Shown one piece after another: positions 49,674-60,449 of a stretch of DNA of 64,000 nucleotides. The position numbers and the translations under genes are program-made. The notes under the pieces are model-generated. The model was given only the letters and a program-made list of their open reading frames with translations. It was not told where the DNA came from and made no database searches. Each line of letters opens with the position of its first letter. Position 1 is the first letter of the stretch. This DNA is from Dioscorea cayenensis subsp. rotundata (taxonomy: Eukaryota; Streptophyta; Magnoliopsida; Dioscoreales; Dioscoreaceae), in NCBI RefSeq assembly GCF_009730915.1, contig NW_024088578.1, forward strand, positions 1-64,000, in the 5' to 3' direction.

Positions 49674-51322
49674 TCATGGTGGAACAAATGTAGGGAAGTT
49701 ACCTCGAACCTTTGGGGCCGTGTTGCCACTTGGAAAATAATGTTTCAACCTATAGCCGTTGACTTTAAACTTACCTTTTGTTAGGTGACAAATTTCCATG
49801 GTGCCATGAGGAAATACCTGTAATACTATATATGGCCCATACCATCTCGACTTCAATTTTCCCGGGAAAAGCCTCAATCTTGAATTAAAGTGAAGCACTT
49901 GATCACCGACTTGAAAGTGCTTAGCTTGTCTTATGTGTCGGTCGTGGTATTACTTTATATTTTTTTGTAACGCACAGAGCTATCATATGCCATGGCTCGC
50001 CATTCATCCAACTCATTTAACTGGAACTTTCTCTTGTGGTTGATTATATAAGAGTCAAAGTTTAGTTGGTTTATAGCCCAATAGGCCTTGTGCTCTAATT
50101 CGACGGGCAAGTGACAAGCTTCCCCATAGACCAACATATACGGAGTTGATCCAATAGGTGTATTAAATGTCATTCTATATGCCTAGAGTGCATCATCAAG
50201 TTGATCTGCCCATTAATTAGGGTGATGACTTACCGTTTTCTCAGAGATTCTCTTCAATTCCCTATTAGATACCTCGACTTGACCAATTGTTTGGGGGTGT
50301 TATACAGTTGAGATTCTATGTGATACCCCATATCATTTCAAGACTTTCTTGAGCTGGGAGTTGCAGAAGTGAGTGCCCCAGTCACTAATGATTGCCCTAG
50401 GAGTGCCAAATCGTCAGAACAAGTTTTTGAGGAATTTCACCATGACACTCGCATCGTAAGATGGAAGTGCTTGTGACTCCACCCATTTGGAGACATAATC
50501 CACTGCTATAAGGATGAATTTGTTATTGTGAGAACAAGGAAATGGTCCCATGAAATCTATTCCCCAAACGTTAAATATCTCACAAGCCTGGTTCCACGAT
50601 TGCGCCATTTCATCTCTTTTGGAGATATTACTGGCTCTTTGGCACTTATCATAATGCCGCAACATCATTTGAGCATTTTGAAAAATTGTGGGCCAGTAAA
50701 ACCCTGCATCAAGAACCTTCTTAGCCGTTCTGCTACCACTGTAATGCCCCAGTCGGGCTCGAGTGATAGTGCAGAGAATATCCTGTCCTTCTTTCACTGA
50801 AACACATCTCCTAACAATGTGATCAACACAAACTCTAAACAAATAGGGGTCTTCCCATATATAGAGCTTCAAATCGGCGAAGAATGTTTTTCTTTGTTGA
50901 TGAGTAAGCCACTTGGGTGCGATCTTTGCTGCAAGATAATTGGCAATGGCAGTGAACCACGGAATCTCATCCTCTGTCACTATTTGAATGCAACATAGTT
51001 GTTCCACAGGGAATGTGTCAATTATCCCTTCTCTCTTCAACTCCTCATCATTAGGCCCTTCAAGGCGTGATAAGTGATCAGCAGCCACGTTTTCTGACCC
51101 CTTTTTATCCCTTATCTCTAAATCAAACTCTTGTAGTAGAAGCACCCAACGGATCAATCGATGTTTGGTCTCTGACTTATTTAGCAGGTATTTGACTACA
51201 GAGTGATCAGTATAAACAATTACCTTGGATACAACCAAATATAACCAAAATTTATCAAAAGCAAAGACCACCGCTAGCAGTTCTTTCTCCAGGGTAGTGT
51301 AGTTCTCCTGTGCATCATTCAA
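49674..51322 (-). pseudogene. Athila B RNase H end and integrase
   Basis: An open frame at 51322-50414 (302 codons) runs from [20 protein letters not shown] (RNase H) through [11 protein letters not shown] into integrase with [13 protein letters not shown]. Later pieces are 50173-49955 ([19 protein letters not shown]) and 49898-49674 ([16 protein letters not shown]). It is the longest intact pol stretch of the window, better preserved than in A. Confidence 0.88.
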
Positions 51323-51339
51323 AGTCTTACTTGCATAAT

Positions 51340-51559
51340 AGATAGGATAGTAGTGTAGTTCTCCTAGTCAATAAACGGTAAAGAGAAATGATCTTTCCTC
51401 GTAGCATCATTGAGTTCCTTAAAGTCAATACAGACTCTCCAACCTGTGACGGCTCTTGTGGGAATAAGCTCATTTTTTTCATTAGTAATGACCGTCATCC
51501 CCCCTTCTTTGGTGCCACTTGCATTGGGCTTACCCAAGCACTATCAGAGATCGTGTAGA
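51340..51559 (-). pseudogene. Athila B truncated RT with internal deletion
   Basis: The N-terminal RT part (CIDFKELNDATRKDHF... equivalent) is present at 51559-51366. Then about 640 bp relative to A are missing, including the palm with the FMDD motif, and RNase H begins at once. A 15-bp filler copied from 51295-51309 sits at the joint (51351-51365). This copy cannot make an active RT. Confidence 0.85.
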
Positions 51560-53037
51560 TGATTGCTTCCCTGCAAGTGTACGGGATCGCCAAGTAATAC
51601 CTCGTGTGAGAACACGAGGATCGTATTCCACAAGGCTAAGGATCTCCTATTACTCCTTCTCGAGCTATTATCTAGCCTAAGATCTCAAGTGATGGAATTT
51701 ACTCTACTAGATATAATTAAACCTAAAACAATATTATGAACAAATTAGAGAGAACAAGCAATAAGCAAGCAAGAAATTCAATGTAATGCAAAGGCCTATG
51801 GATGTGGATCCCCTTGAGGGGTTATCATGAGACATGGATGATGATTAAAAGATGCAAGGTTAAAATGTACTATGAGATTCCAAGATTAGAACAACCCTAA
51901 TTTCTCAGTGATTGACCCCTAATCCCATACAAACATAGATAGGAATTTCTTCCAAAATCCATATTCCTACGATTGCATTAAGAATGAGGAAATCTCACTT
52001 AGGAGTAAACCAACTCTTCTTCGGATTAAACCTACATGGAGGGCTACCAAACACCTGATTTCTCGGCGTGATGATACAAGTATCCCCTTCTAATCCATTC
52101 ATGATCTAATACATGCGAGCAAGTCACATCTACATGCATCACTCATAAAAGAGCTATGGATTTCTCCTTAGTGTAGCAATTAGCATGAAAACAATGGATT
52201 AAATCTCAAAATTACCCAAGCATGGAATTAACAAGTAATCATCCAAAATACATGATAAATTCCCCCAAGGTTCACCAACACCAGGTGGCCTTTGGGGTCT
52301 AGTGTGTCATCATCCCACAACAAGCAATACAAACAAGCAAAACATGAAACAAAAGCATAAATGACACTCTTTAGATGAAATGATGGAGGAGGAGGTAAAG
52401 AATGTGCCGAATGATGCTTCTTCTAACAAAGGAGTGCCAAATGATGCTTCCTCTAGCCGTGGGTCTCCTTCCTTCAAATCGTGGTAGATCTCCCCTTGAA
52501 TGATGTTGCCTTCTTGCCTTGAGAGTCTTGGACCTTGGCCTTGGATGATCTTCTAGCTTCCTTGCCTTTCTTCTCCTTCCCAAGGTCGCCCCAAGCCTCT
52601 CAAGTCGTCTCTCAAAATATGGCCAACAAAAAGTCCTTTTTTATGCCCTAAAAGTCAGTATATATATACCCCCGAGTCATACGGGTCGTATGGGGGTCTT
52701 ATAGCACTCAAAAACCTAGATTCTCATTTCATACGGGGTGCATATGGCCTCCATATGGCCCCGTATACTGGGTAGTATGGAAATCTGGGTAGACACTCCA
52801 AATCATTCCGCTGCTACAGTGCATATGGCCCCCATACTGGGTAGTATGGGGGGTGGTATAAAGTTTCAGTTTTCTTCTCTTTTCTCCCAAATGTATCTTC
52901 TTGTCCTCCATGGCTTCCTTATGCCCTACAAAGCAAATAGTAGATGATTAAGCGCAAAACAGGCATCAAACCTCACAAAATACATGCAAAGTGAATACGA
53001 TATATACATTTAAACATCTACATTTAGACACTTATCA
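51560..53037 (-). repeat. Element C left LTR (3' LTR), full length
   Basis: 1478 bp, plus-strand TGATTGCTTCC...GACACTTATCA. The conserved motif GCAAGTGTACGGG..AAGTAATA is at 51569-51599. TATATATATA at 52659-52668 reads as a TATA box on the minus strand, directly downstream of nested palindromes (52677-52780). Confidence 0.92.
52659..52780 (-). promoter_or_regulatory. Element C LTR promoter: TATA box and upstream palindromes
   Basis: TATATATATA at 52659-52668. On its upstream side (higher coordinates) are CATACG-GGT-CGTATG (52677-52691) and a nested pair with arms ATACGGGG/CCCCGTAT enclosing CATATGG/CCATATG (about 52730-52767). The position fits a U3 promoter with upstream binding or hairpin elements. 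Confidence 0.6.
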
Positions 53038-55602
53038 AATATCCCCACACATAAGCGTTTCTTGTCCCCAAGCAAACAACTCATGAAAACACAAAGAGAT
53101 TGAAAAGTGGCAAAATGCATTACCTCTGGCATCACGTAAATATAAGACTCCAAAAGCAATGGACAATGATACATAGATGTTGAGTCATTGTCAATAAGCA
53201 TAATAAAATTATCCTGTCTCAACCCTTATACGTCTGTGCCGTGTAAGTGAATCTTATATCTCATTTGCCCTGATCAGGTCTAACATAAGGACTTCAATCA
53301 GTATAACTCCAGATGCTAATCACTCCACTTACAAAGAATACTAAGTCTTAAACTACTAAGTGCTACTTTAATGGGCAAGTAAGATCCTTCTAATTCCAAA
53401 GCTCGAAACTAAATCCTCTTTCTTCTCAAAACCTTTGGTAGGTAATCAAAAAGATCACTAGGGTTTTTATTTTAATAGCCTCATTCATTTTTTTTTCATT
53501 TTCATTTTCATATTCATTTTTTTGGAGTCTGACTAATGTAGACTGTACAAACATCATTTTGAAATCTTTCTGAGGGTGCACATGCTGGTTAGGCACAAGA
53601 GCCACCCAACCACTCCATTACAGTCTACATAGATGCATTCATGCTTTAATAGCAGAGGAATACTGACAAAGACTAATTTTTTTTCTTTCATTTCATTCTT
53701 TTTTTTTCATTTCACACACTCACCCTAGATCACATCTTCAAAGTACTCTACATGACACAACACTAGGATTAGCTCAACAAGACTTAGAAGTTCTTAAGAG
53801 TCCATTGAAGGATAGAACTTAGTGCTCTAAGGCCAAGTACTCAAAGTAGTGTGTTACGCATACAAGAGAGTTTGAGTAGTCACATTGGCTATTCCCAGGG
53901 CATCGACAAAAAATTCGGTGCACATGACAATACTAGGGGTAAAACAGGATTCAATAAAGCATAAAAACAAGTAACTCACATCAATCATTAATCCAAGCTA
54001 AAATAATCTTACAAGAATGAACAAAGCAATCATAGGTAACACTAGCATGTAACAAATGGTACTAATACATGAAATATACCCATCCCCACACTTAGTGTTG
54101 TGCATAGCCCTCAATGTACATTAATCATGAAAAACATGGCAAATCGGTAATGAAAATAAAAGATGATGGTGAAAATGAACTTCCCCGTTTACTCTTGTGC
54201 ATGTGGAGAGGTGTGGCCCAACAAAAGATATGGTGAGCTATGCATGTCGGGTCCGGCTTCCACCAAATGGAAGGAGGGCACACCAAGCTCCCTTAATGCT
54301 CTGCAAAGTATAAAGGGGACATCATCATTCCACAAAAACTTACAAAGGAGAGATGGGGAGTAATCATGCAAAAACTAAAACAAAATACAAAGAGAACTCA
54401 AAAACTAGAAAATAAAGTCTAAACAATAAAATAAAGTCGCCATGCTCATCCTTGTCCTTAGAATTAGGTCTCTCTTCACAACATGACATCTTGTTCCATG
54501 TGGTCACCCGTGTGGTGCAAATATCACTCCATGGATGATTGTCAATTTCTTCATCCACAACATTCCTAAGAAATATGAAAAACTCAATCAAGCATAGAGG
54601 AATCCAATATAATTCAAAATGTAGTGCATAGGATGAAGAAACAATGAAAAATATGATGTATCGTGTTCATACGGCCGTATGGGGGTCGTATGGGTATTGT
54701 TCATTTCGAAAGAACCTCCCAAAAAACATGAAAATCAAAATTTTTTTTACATGAATTCAAGGGAGACTTCATCCATAACAATCACACTATCTAAACTAAG
54801 CAAAATGCTAAAGAAATTCCACACAAAATCTCCAAGAATGCCCAAGAAATGAAAAAGATAAAACTAGGGCATTGAAAAAGCATACCGACGAAATCTTCAG
54901 AAAACTAGCGTTAAACTCGAGGAAAACTACTAGATCAATGTCTCAAATGGATGAGAAGAAGATTTAGGAGAAAAAATTAGGAGATTTGGCCAAGAAATGA
55001 GTGAGAAAGAAGAGAAAATGTCGGTGGAAAAAGAGAGAAAAGTAGAGAATGGAAGAAAGAGAAGAGAGAGAAGAGAGATGAGGGTTAAATGGGCAAGAAC
55101 CAGGCCATATGGGTATGGCCTGAGAAGGCTTCTCGGGCATTCTGGATGGCATCCCAGATGGCCCAGAATGGGGGGCCGTATGGGGGGCCATCTGGGACAG
55201 AGCCGAGGCTCTGTTTGGTGCCCCAAATGGCACAGACGGCCTCCATACGGGTTATAGATGGCCGTATGACTAAGATTTGCTCTCTAAACCCGAAAATCCT
55301 GCTTCAAATGATGTAAAAATGATATGGCAAGCTTGAAGACTTCTCCAAAAATGAATGAAATGAATAAAACAACGATCTAGCACATGAATTAACACCTAAA
55401 CATGAGTTTCTCAAGAAGTTGCACAAATACACCACAATTAGAATGACAAGAGCAATGTGCCAAGTGTGAGAGCATGAACTTATTCAAAAGTGAAATGAAC
55501 TAGAAGCTAAAATATGAATAATGAAAGAAAACACCACTGAATGCTTGGGTTACCTCCCAAGAAGCGCTTGTTTAACATCACGAGCCTGACGTACCTCATT
55601 CC
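53038..55602 (-). other. Element C 3' non-coding region
   Basis: No ORF of known type. Landmarks: GTGTGGGGATATT polypurine-like tract beside the LTR (minus strand); blocks homologous to B around 54300 and 54480; perfect palindrome CATACGGCCGTATG at 54668-54681; GC-rich inverted repeat with arms CCCAGATGGCC at 55153-55163 and 55186-55196; conserved CCTCCCAAGAAGCGCTTG block near 55553. Overlapping frames on both strands at 54930-55316 come from the palindromic DNA. Confidence 0.6.
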
Positions 55603-56919
55603 TTACCTCATAGGGGCCTCAAAGAGTTTGAAGCCACCCCTGGTTTCCCTTGTAGTGTTGTTTCTTCCCGGTAAATTCAGCGATAACATTGAGAAGACCT
55701 CGAATTGTTCATAAATGGAGAGGGGTGAAAAATTTACCTTTCCTGCACGAGATGAGGAGTGATGAAGCTTGGTACCTTTCTTTTTTCTTCCATGAATCTC
55801 CCTCCACACTTTCTTCATAAATGATTCTTTTTTCTCTTTTTCCTTAGCATTGGTACAGGTTACCTTCTCTTTTGGTTGCTTCAAGTTGCAAATCTGAGGA
55901 TGGTAGTGAGGTTCTTCTTGTTCTTCACTCTCCAACTCTCCCAAATACTCATCCAAAGGGTTTATCGAGGGTACCTCCTGCACACAATCAAAAATTAACC
56001 TATCAGTTTCATCAATGAAGTAGAGTGTGTTATCATGATCTAAGTAATGTTTCATAGCAGCCGGGAAAGTGTACACCACTTTCTCTTCTCTGACTCTTAA
56101 CGTTAGTTTCCCTCCTTTTAAATCAATTAGAGCACCCGAGGTGCTGAGGAATGGTCGGCCAAGAATCAGTGGTATCTCCACATCCTCATCGATGTCCATG
56201 ATGACAAAATCCATAGGAAAAACAAATTTGTCCACTCGGATAATCACATCTTCAACAATCCCATGAGGTTTCCGTGTTGATCGATCCGCCAGTTGTAAGG
56301 TCATCCTCATGGGCCTTAACTCATCCAAGCCAAGTTTCAAATACATGGTGTAGGGCATGACATTTATGCTAGCCACCGAATCCGCTAGAGCATTTTCTTG
56401 GACTCCACCTTTAAGCATACATGGGGTAATGAAGCTTCCCGGAACTTTCAACTTTTGTGGGAGTTTCTTTTCTAAAATAGCCGAACAATTGCCCGTAAGT
56501 CCAACCGTGCCTTCTTCCTCAAACTTTCTCTTGTTCATGAGGAGCTCTTTTAAAAACTTGGCATATTTCGGCATTTGAGTCAATGCTTCAACTATCAGGA
56601 TGTTCAAGTGGAGTTGATTGAAGATGTTGATGAATTTTCTGAAGTGAACATCCTCCTTGCCATGCTTCAATCTGGTTGGATAAGGGATTGGAGGCTTGTA
56701 CTCAGATGATTTTGACGGTCCTTGTTGTGTCTTGTCATTTCTTCCCTGATTTTTGCCTTCACTACTTTCTTCAACTAGCTTGGGGTCTTCCCCGAAGGCT
56801 ACCGCAGTTTTCTTGACACTTGGGTCAACTTCGACCCTTGTCTCCACTTGCCTCCCGCTTCTAAGAGCAATGGCCTTCAAGTGCTCCCTCGAATTGTCTT
56901 CCGTGTTACTTGGAAGCAC
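55603..56919 (-). CDS. Athila gag C-terminal part and aspartic protease (element C)
   Basis: Open frame of 438 codons. An early KAIALRSGRQVE block is typical of the Athila gag-protease junction. The protease region carries ALADSVASINVMPY at the active site and LILGRPFLSTSGALID downstream. The usual plant pattern is Asp-Leu/Ser-Gly-Ala; here the Gly is Val, which may impair catalysis. The frame continues with an acidic then basic tail and ends FEAPMR. No RT follows. Functional status is uncertain. Confidence 0.85.
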   Translation of the reverse strand: MLPSNTEDNSREHLKAIALRSGRQVETRVEVDPSVKKTAVAFGEDPKLVEESSEGKNQGRNDKTQQGPSKSSEYKPPIPYPTRLKHGKEDVHFRKFINIFNQLHLNILIVEALTQMPKYAKFLKELLMNKRKFEEEGTVGLTGNCSAILEKKLPQKLKVPGSFITPCMLKGGVQENALADSVASINVMPYTMYLKLGLDELRPMRMTLQLADRSTRKPHGIVEDVIIRVDKFVFPMDFVIMDIDEDVEIPLILGRPFLSTSGALIDLKGGKLTLRVREEKVVYTFPAAMKHYLDHDNTLYFIDETDRLIFDCVQEVPSINPLDEYLGELESEEQEEPHYHPQICNLKQPKEKVTCTNAKEKEKKESFMKKVWREIHGRKKKGTKLHHSSSRAGKVNFSPLSIYEQFEVFSMLSLNLPGRNNTTRETRGGFKLFEAPMR

Positions 56920-57167
56920 CCTAGAAAATGTTCAGAATTTGCCTTCACGAGTTTCCCTACTCGATGCTCAAGTGACTTTACCGAAGCTTGGAGGTTTCAC
57001 AAGATAGAACCTATCTCACTAAACAGTTTGGCGTGCTGAGTGAGCTGAGTATTCACCTTGCCAAATTGTTCGTCCATGCTTCTAGTTAGGCTACTAAACC
57101 TGTCATTAGTACTAAGCATGAACTTGGCAAGGACATCTTCAGTAGTAAATTTCTTCTCAAAGGCCGG
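56920..57167 (-). pseudogene. Element C gag segment between stops
   Basis: The same gag frame continues past the stop at 57168-57170 with PAFEKKFTTEDVLA-like sequence and meets a second stop near 57010. Coding character persists, so gag and protease were probably one long frame now cut by point mutations. Confidence 0.65.
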
Positions 57168-58304
57168 TTATTGAAATTGAGATCCTTGAGGTGGTGCACC
57201 TCTTTCTTGTTGGCCTTGGTTCCATAAAAAATTTGGGTGGTTCTTCCACCTTGGATTGTAAGTTGAGCTATACAGGTTCCCTTGATTTCTTTGCCCCCCA
57301 ATATAGTCGACATTCTCAATGGAAGCAATAGAGGAGATAGCAATTGGACATTGGGCTGCATCATGCCCACCACCACAAGTGTTACAATTCATCATTGATT
57401 CCGACCTCGAACTACTGCCCATAAGAAGATCAAGCTTTCGTGTCAACACATCACCCTTTGCGGCTAAGGCATCATTGCTACTAACTTCATAGAGCCCAAT
57501 AGTCTTTTGTGAAGATAATCTTGAGGCCCAATTTGATTCATTGCTCTTCATAGACTCAAGTAATTGCTCGGCCTCATCGCGATACTTGTTGCTTAGGGAA
57601 CCACCCGCTGCGGCATTAATAAGTTGGCGAGTAGCAAAATTCAGCCCGTTGTAAATGATTTGTACTCGCATCCATGTGGCAAAACCATGATGGGGGCACC
57701 TTCTAAGGAGATCCTTGAATCTCTCATAGGCTTCAAACAATGTTTCGCACTCCCCTTGTTTAAAGGCTGAAATTTCTTGCCTCAACTTCGCCACTTTGCT
57801 TGGGGGAAAATACCTCCCAAGGAATTTCTCAACCATATCCTTCCATGTTTTTATAGACCCCAGAGACAATGATGTAAGCGAATGATAAGCTCCATCTCTC
57901 AAACTGAATGGAAATAGTCTCAAATGGATAGCATCGTCCGACACAACATTAATCTTGAATGTAGAGCAAATTTGGAGGAACCAGGAAAGGTGGTCATGCG
58001 CATCTTCATTTGCAAGACTATTGAATTGAACCGAGTTCTGGACCATGCCGATTGTACTTGCTTTAATTTCAAAGTTGTTGGATGCCATGGATGGTGCTTG
58101 AACACTAAACTCATCACCCGTGAATTGGGGTCTTTCATACTCGTATAGAGTGCGTCGCTCTTCGGCCATAATTGAAGACTCTCTATCCTCAATTTCAATG
58201 TTCTGTGTACCCGACCCTTCACCAACTTCTCTCAATCTCCGATGTAAAGTTCTTCCAATCTCATTATCCAGTGTAATCAAGGTCGATGGATTTGAACGTG
58301 TCAT
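57168..58304 (-). CDS. Athila gag (element C)
   Basis: ATG at 58304 (MTRSNPSTLITLDNEIGRT). The open frame upstream of it reads into the inserted solo LTR and is ignored. The capsid-type domain includes AIHLRLFPFSLRDGAYHSL and W-x-x-M-V-E-K-F-L-G-R-Y-F-P-P, standard for plant Ty3/gypsy gag. The nucleocapsid has CNTCGGGHDAAQC, a CX2CX3HX4C knuckle as in other Athila gags. 378 codons to the stop at 57168. Gag forms the particle that carries the RNA; this is the only Athila gag in the window. Confidence 0.9.
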   Translation of the reverse strand: MTRSNPSTLITLDNEIGRTLHRRLREVGEGSGTQNIEIEDRESSIMAEERRTLYEYERPQFTGDEFSVQAPSMASNNFEIKASTIGMVQNSVQFNSLANEDAHDHLSWFLQICSTFKINVVSDDAIHLRLFPFSLRDGAYHSLTSLSLGSIKTWKDMVEKFLGRYFPPSKVAKLRQEISAFKQGECETLFEAYERFKDLLRRCPHHGFATWMRVQIIYNGLNFATRQLINAAAGGSLSNKYRDEAEQLLESMKSNESNWASRLSSQKTIGLYEVSSNDALAAKGDVLTRKLDLLMGSSSRSESMMNCNTCGGGHDAAQCPIAISSIASIENVDYIGGQRNQGNLYSSTYNPRWKNHPNFLWNQGQQERGAPPQGSQFQ

Positions 58305-58323
58305 GCACAGTACCTTGCAAAAC

Positions 58324-60191
58324 TTGACAAGGTCCCCTTGCGTATATCCCGCAAGTGCACGGGTTTGCCGAAGTAATAATCCAGGATGAGCGGGTATCAA
58401 ATCCACAGGGAGTAGGGAATAAAAACACTTAATCCGCTTCTTAGCTATGTGAAAGATCAGTAGTGATAAGTGTGCCAATGATTCAATTCTCAAAAGTAAA
58501 AACAACAAGTAAGAAAGCACGAGTAAAGGAGGAGGTAAGGCAATCGATAAAGATGAGGTACTCGGATAATGCTCCGCCTAGGACAATCGTTTCAAGTTCA
58601 AGAACCCTCTATTATGATTCCTAATCGATGCAATGGTGAGTCATGGAAATCCTTAAATACATAGTCCCAAACCTAAGGTCAACTATGCCTAACTCTATAC
58701 ATGTCCGGAGGAGAGATTAGATAACCTCTCAACCTCATACTCGAATAGAGTTGCAATGAGCTCAAGGGTTTTCAATTGATAAATCTCTTCCTAATTATAG
58801 ACCTAACCGTTTGGTCCAGGTGGAAGGTCCCTAACCACAATTAAGCCCCAAATACTAAGATCACCTCAACGCTTCACTCCATTGCACGCGCAACTAAGCC
58901 CCAGCGGAGGGTCATCCCTTAGACCATTCACTCTATTATGGCCACAAAGAACTCGAGGAACGGAGGTAGAATCTATCACACCGGAGGGGAAACGGGACGC
59001 TCGTGTACCTATCGATTCACTCTCTCAACCCTGTCCAACCTAGCTTTGTCTAACGCTCGTGGTGTGTTACTCACTCACAAGGTTACCAACAAGAACTCTC
59101 AACCCTAGTGTCACTCTAGGGGAAATGTTCATACAATCAAGCATTGAAGGTTGGAACTCACAACAAACATCAATTAATTGAAAGCATAATAAAGAGATTC
59201 AATGAACCAAATACATCCTAGGGTTCATAAATACCCAAGTACCCACTAGGGGTTTAGCTCTCCATGGAGCTAAGTATAATCAAAGAAATAGAATGTAAAA
59301 GCAATGAATCCATAGAGAAACACCCTCTATAGTCGTGTCGATGGTCTTGTGGAAAGTCCTCTACTCGTCGTCTAAGGATTCCCTCGTCTGGTATAGGATA
59401 CGCCTCGATGGAAGCTCCCCTACCAACCTTCTTCCTAAGGAATGACGATGTCAGAGCCGTAGAACCTCTCCAAAACCTTAGCCAATACCTCGCCAAACCC
59501 TAGCCAAAACCCTCTCTCAAGTTGGGGAAAAGATGAAGAAAAGAATGCTGAAATCGGGGCTGAATCGGCTTTAAATAGGGCTGGAATTGGGTGACCACAC
59601 GGGCCTGTAGATTTTACACAGGCCCATGTGGAATTTCCACACGGGCGTCTATAATTTCCACACGCCCGTGTGAATTCTCTGAATTCCTGTTTTCTCGGGC
59701 GGCTGTGAACAGTGTTGCTATGGTACTTTCGCTACAGTATTTTGCTACAATACCTGCCCTAAAATACTTCCCGAGTCCATACTTTCATCGAGGTGACGCA
59801 AACGGGCACACGTTCACGTTGTGGATCACTTTGCTTCTTTAATGACAGACAAGTTGGTGGAAATCTTGTTCTATGTGCATAAGTCAGAATGCTTGAGTGT
59901 GACTACCCTTGTGCCTTTCCAAATGGTTGTGCTAACTCAAATACGAGGAGGTTGGCACACACTTTAGCATCTCACACCCGACCTATGTCTTCGCGTTTGA
60001 ACCTTAGCAAGATTTCCTCCAAAATCGGTGCATTATGATCCACATTGGCTTCTTTCCTTCATACTCGGCCTCACAACCCTACCTGCATAAAAGTAACATA
60101 AAAACACACATATTAGTGTAAAAACTCGAGAAAAGTAATGCTCAATATAAAGAAAGAATGCTTCGTATTCATATCACACAAGCACTTATCA
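58324..60191 (-). mobile_element. Solo LTR of a related family (LTR-E) inside element C leader
   Basis: About 1868 bp, plus-strand (T)TGACAAGG...AGCACTTATCA, with AAAAC at 58319-58323 and 60192-60196. It sits 20 bp before the gag ATG. The conserved GCAAGTGCACGGG..AAGTAATA motif is at 58348-58378. TTTAAATA at 59570-59577 is a minus-strand TATA box, with CACACGGG-type palindromes next to it. There is no internal region, so the element was reduced by LTR-LTR recombination. Confidence 0.82.
59570..59672 (-). promoter_or_regulatory. LTR-E promoter: TATA box and upstream palindromes
   Basis: TTTAAATA at 59570-59577. Upstream on the minus strand is an inverted repeat with 10-bp arms CACACGGGCG (59638-59647) and CGCCCGTGTG (59663-59672), plus further CACACGGGCC/GGCCC words at 59596-59630. 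The copy at the window end has the same layout (63843-63920). Confidence 0.6.
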
Positions 60192-60310
60192 AAAACCAAG
60201 AAAGATGATATAAAGTTAAGATCAAAAGAAAAGAAAAATAACAATAACAAATGAGTAAAGAATTGAATGTCTAGAGTAATAATCTAAAGTTTCCTAAAAT
60301 TCCATAAAGG

Positions 60311-60355
60311 CCCCTGGCAACGGCACCAAAAACTTGATCCCCGGCAACGGCGCCA
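60311..60355 (-). other. Duplicated tRNA-Asp primer-binding site of element C
   Basis: Two tandem copies of a 27-28 bp unit: CCCCGGCAACGGCGCCA at 60339-60355 next to the LTR and CCCCTGGCAACGGCACCA at 60311-60328, each followed by AAAACTTGAT. The minus strand of the first matches the 3' end of plant tRNA-Asp; the second has two changes. The repeat unit includes the last bases of the LTR. Confidence 0.9.
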
Positions 60356-60361
60356 AAAACT

Positions 60362-60449
60362 TGATTGCTTCCCCACATCAAACCTCACAAAATACATGCA
60401 AAGTGAATACGATATATACATGAAAACATCTACATTTAGACACTTATCA
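60362..60449 (-). repeat. Element C right LTR (5' LTR), internally deleted
   Basis: Only 88 bp. The first 12-13 bp (TGATTGCTTCCC) and the last about 75 bp of the 1478-bp LTR are present; about 1.39 kb including TATA box and palindromes is gone. This copy lacks the promoter needed for a full-length genomic RNA. Confidence 0.9.

Larger units (their letters stand above)
51560..60449 (-). mobile_element. Athila-like element C: gag-protease without pol, nested in B
   Basis: 8890 bp, flanked by GTAGA at 51555-51559 and 60450-60454. Removing it joins B sequence that aligns continuously with A (43844-43920). Read on the minus strand: short right LTR (60449-60362), duplicated primer site, leader, [solo LTR 60191-58324], gag (58304-57168), protease ORF (56919-55603), 3' block, polypurine-like tract and left LTR (53037-51560). 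After the protease ORF it goes directly to the TCCCAAGAAGCGCTTG block (55555) that follows integrase in A and B. No RT, RNase H, integrase or post-pol ORF is found. Confidence 0.92.

Noticed and set aside
54930..55316. Protein-coding genes on both strands in element C
   Set aside because: The frames come from a GC-rich palindromic stretch, overlap on opposite strands and contain no known domain.
57168..58520. gag ORF starting at 58520
   Set aside because: The first 72 codons lie in the solo LTR and leader; the supported ATG is at 58304.
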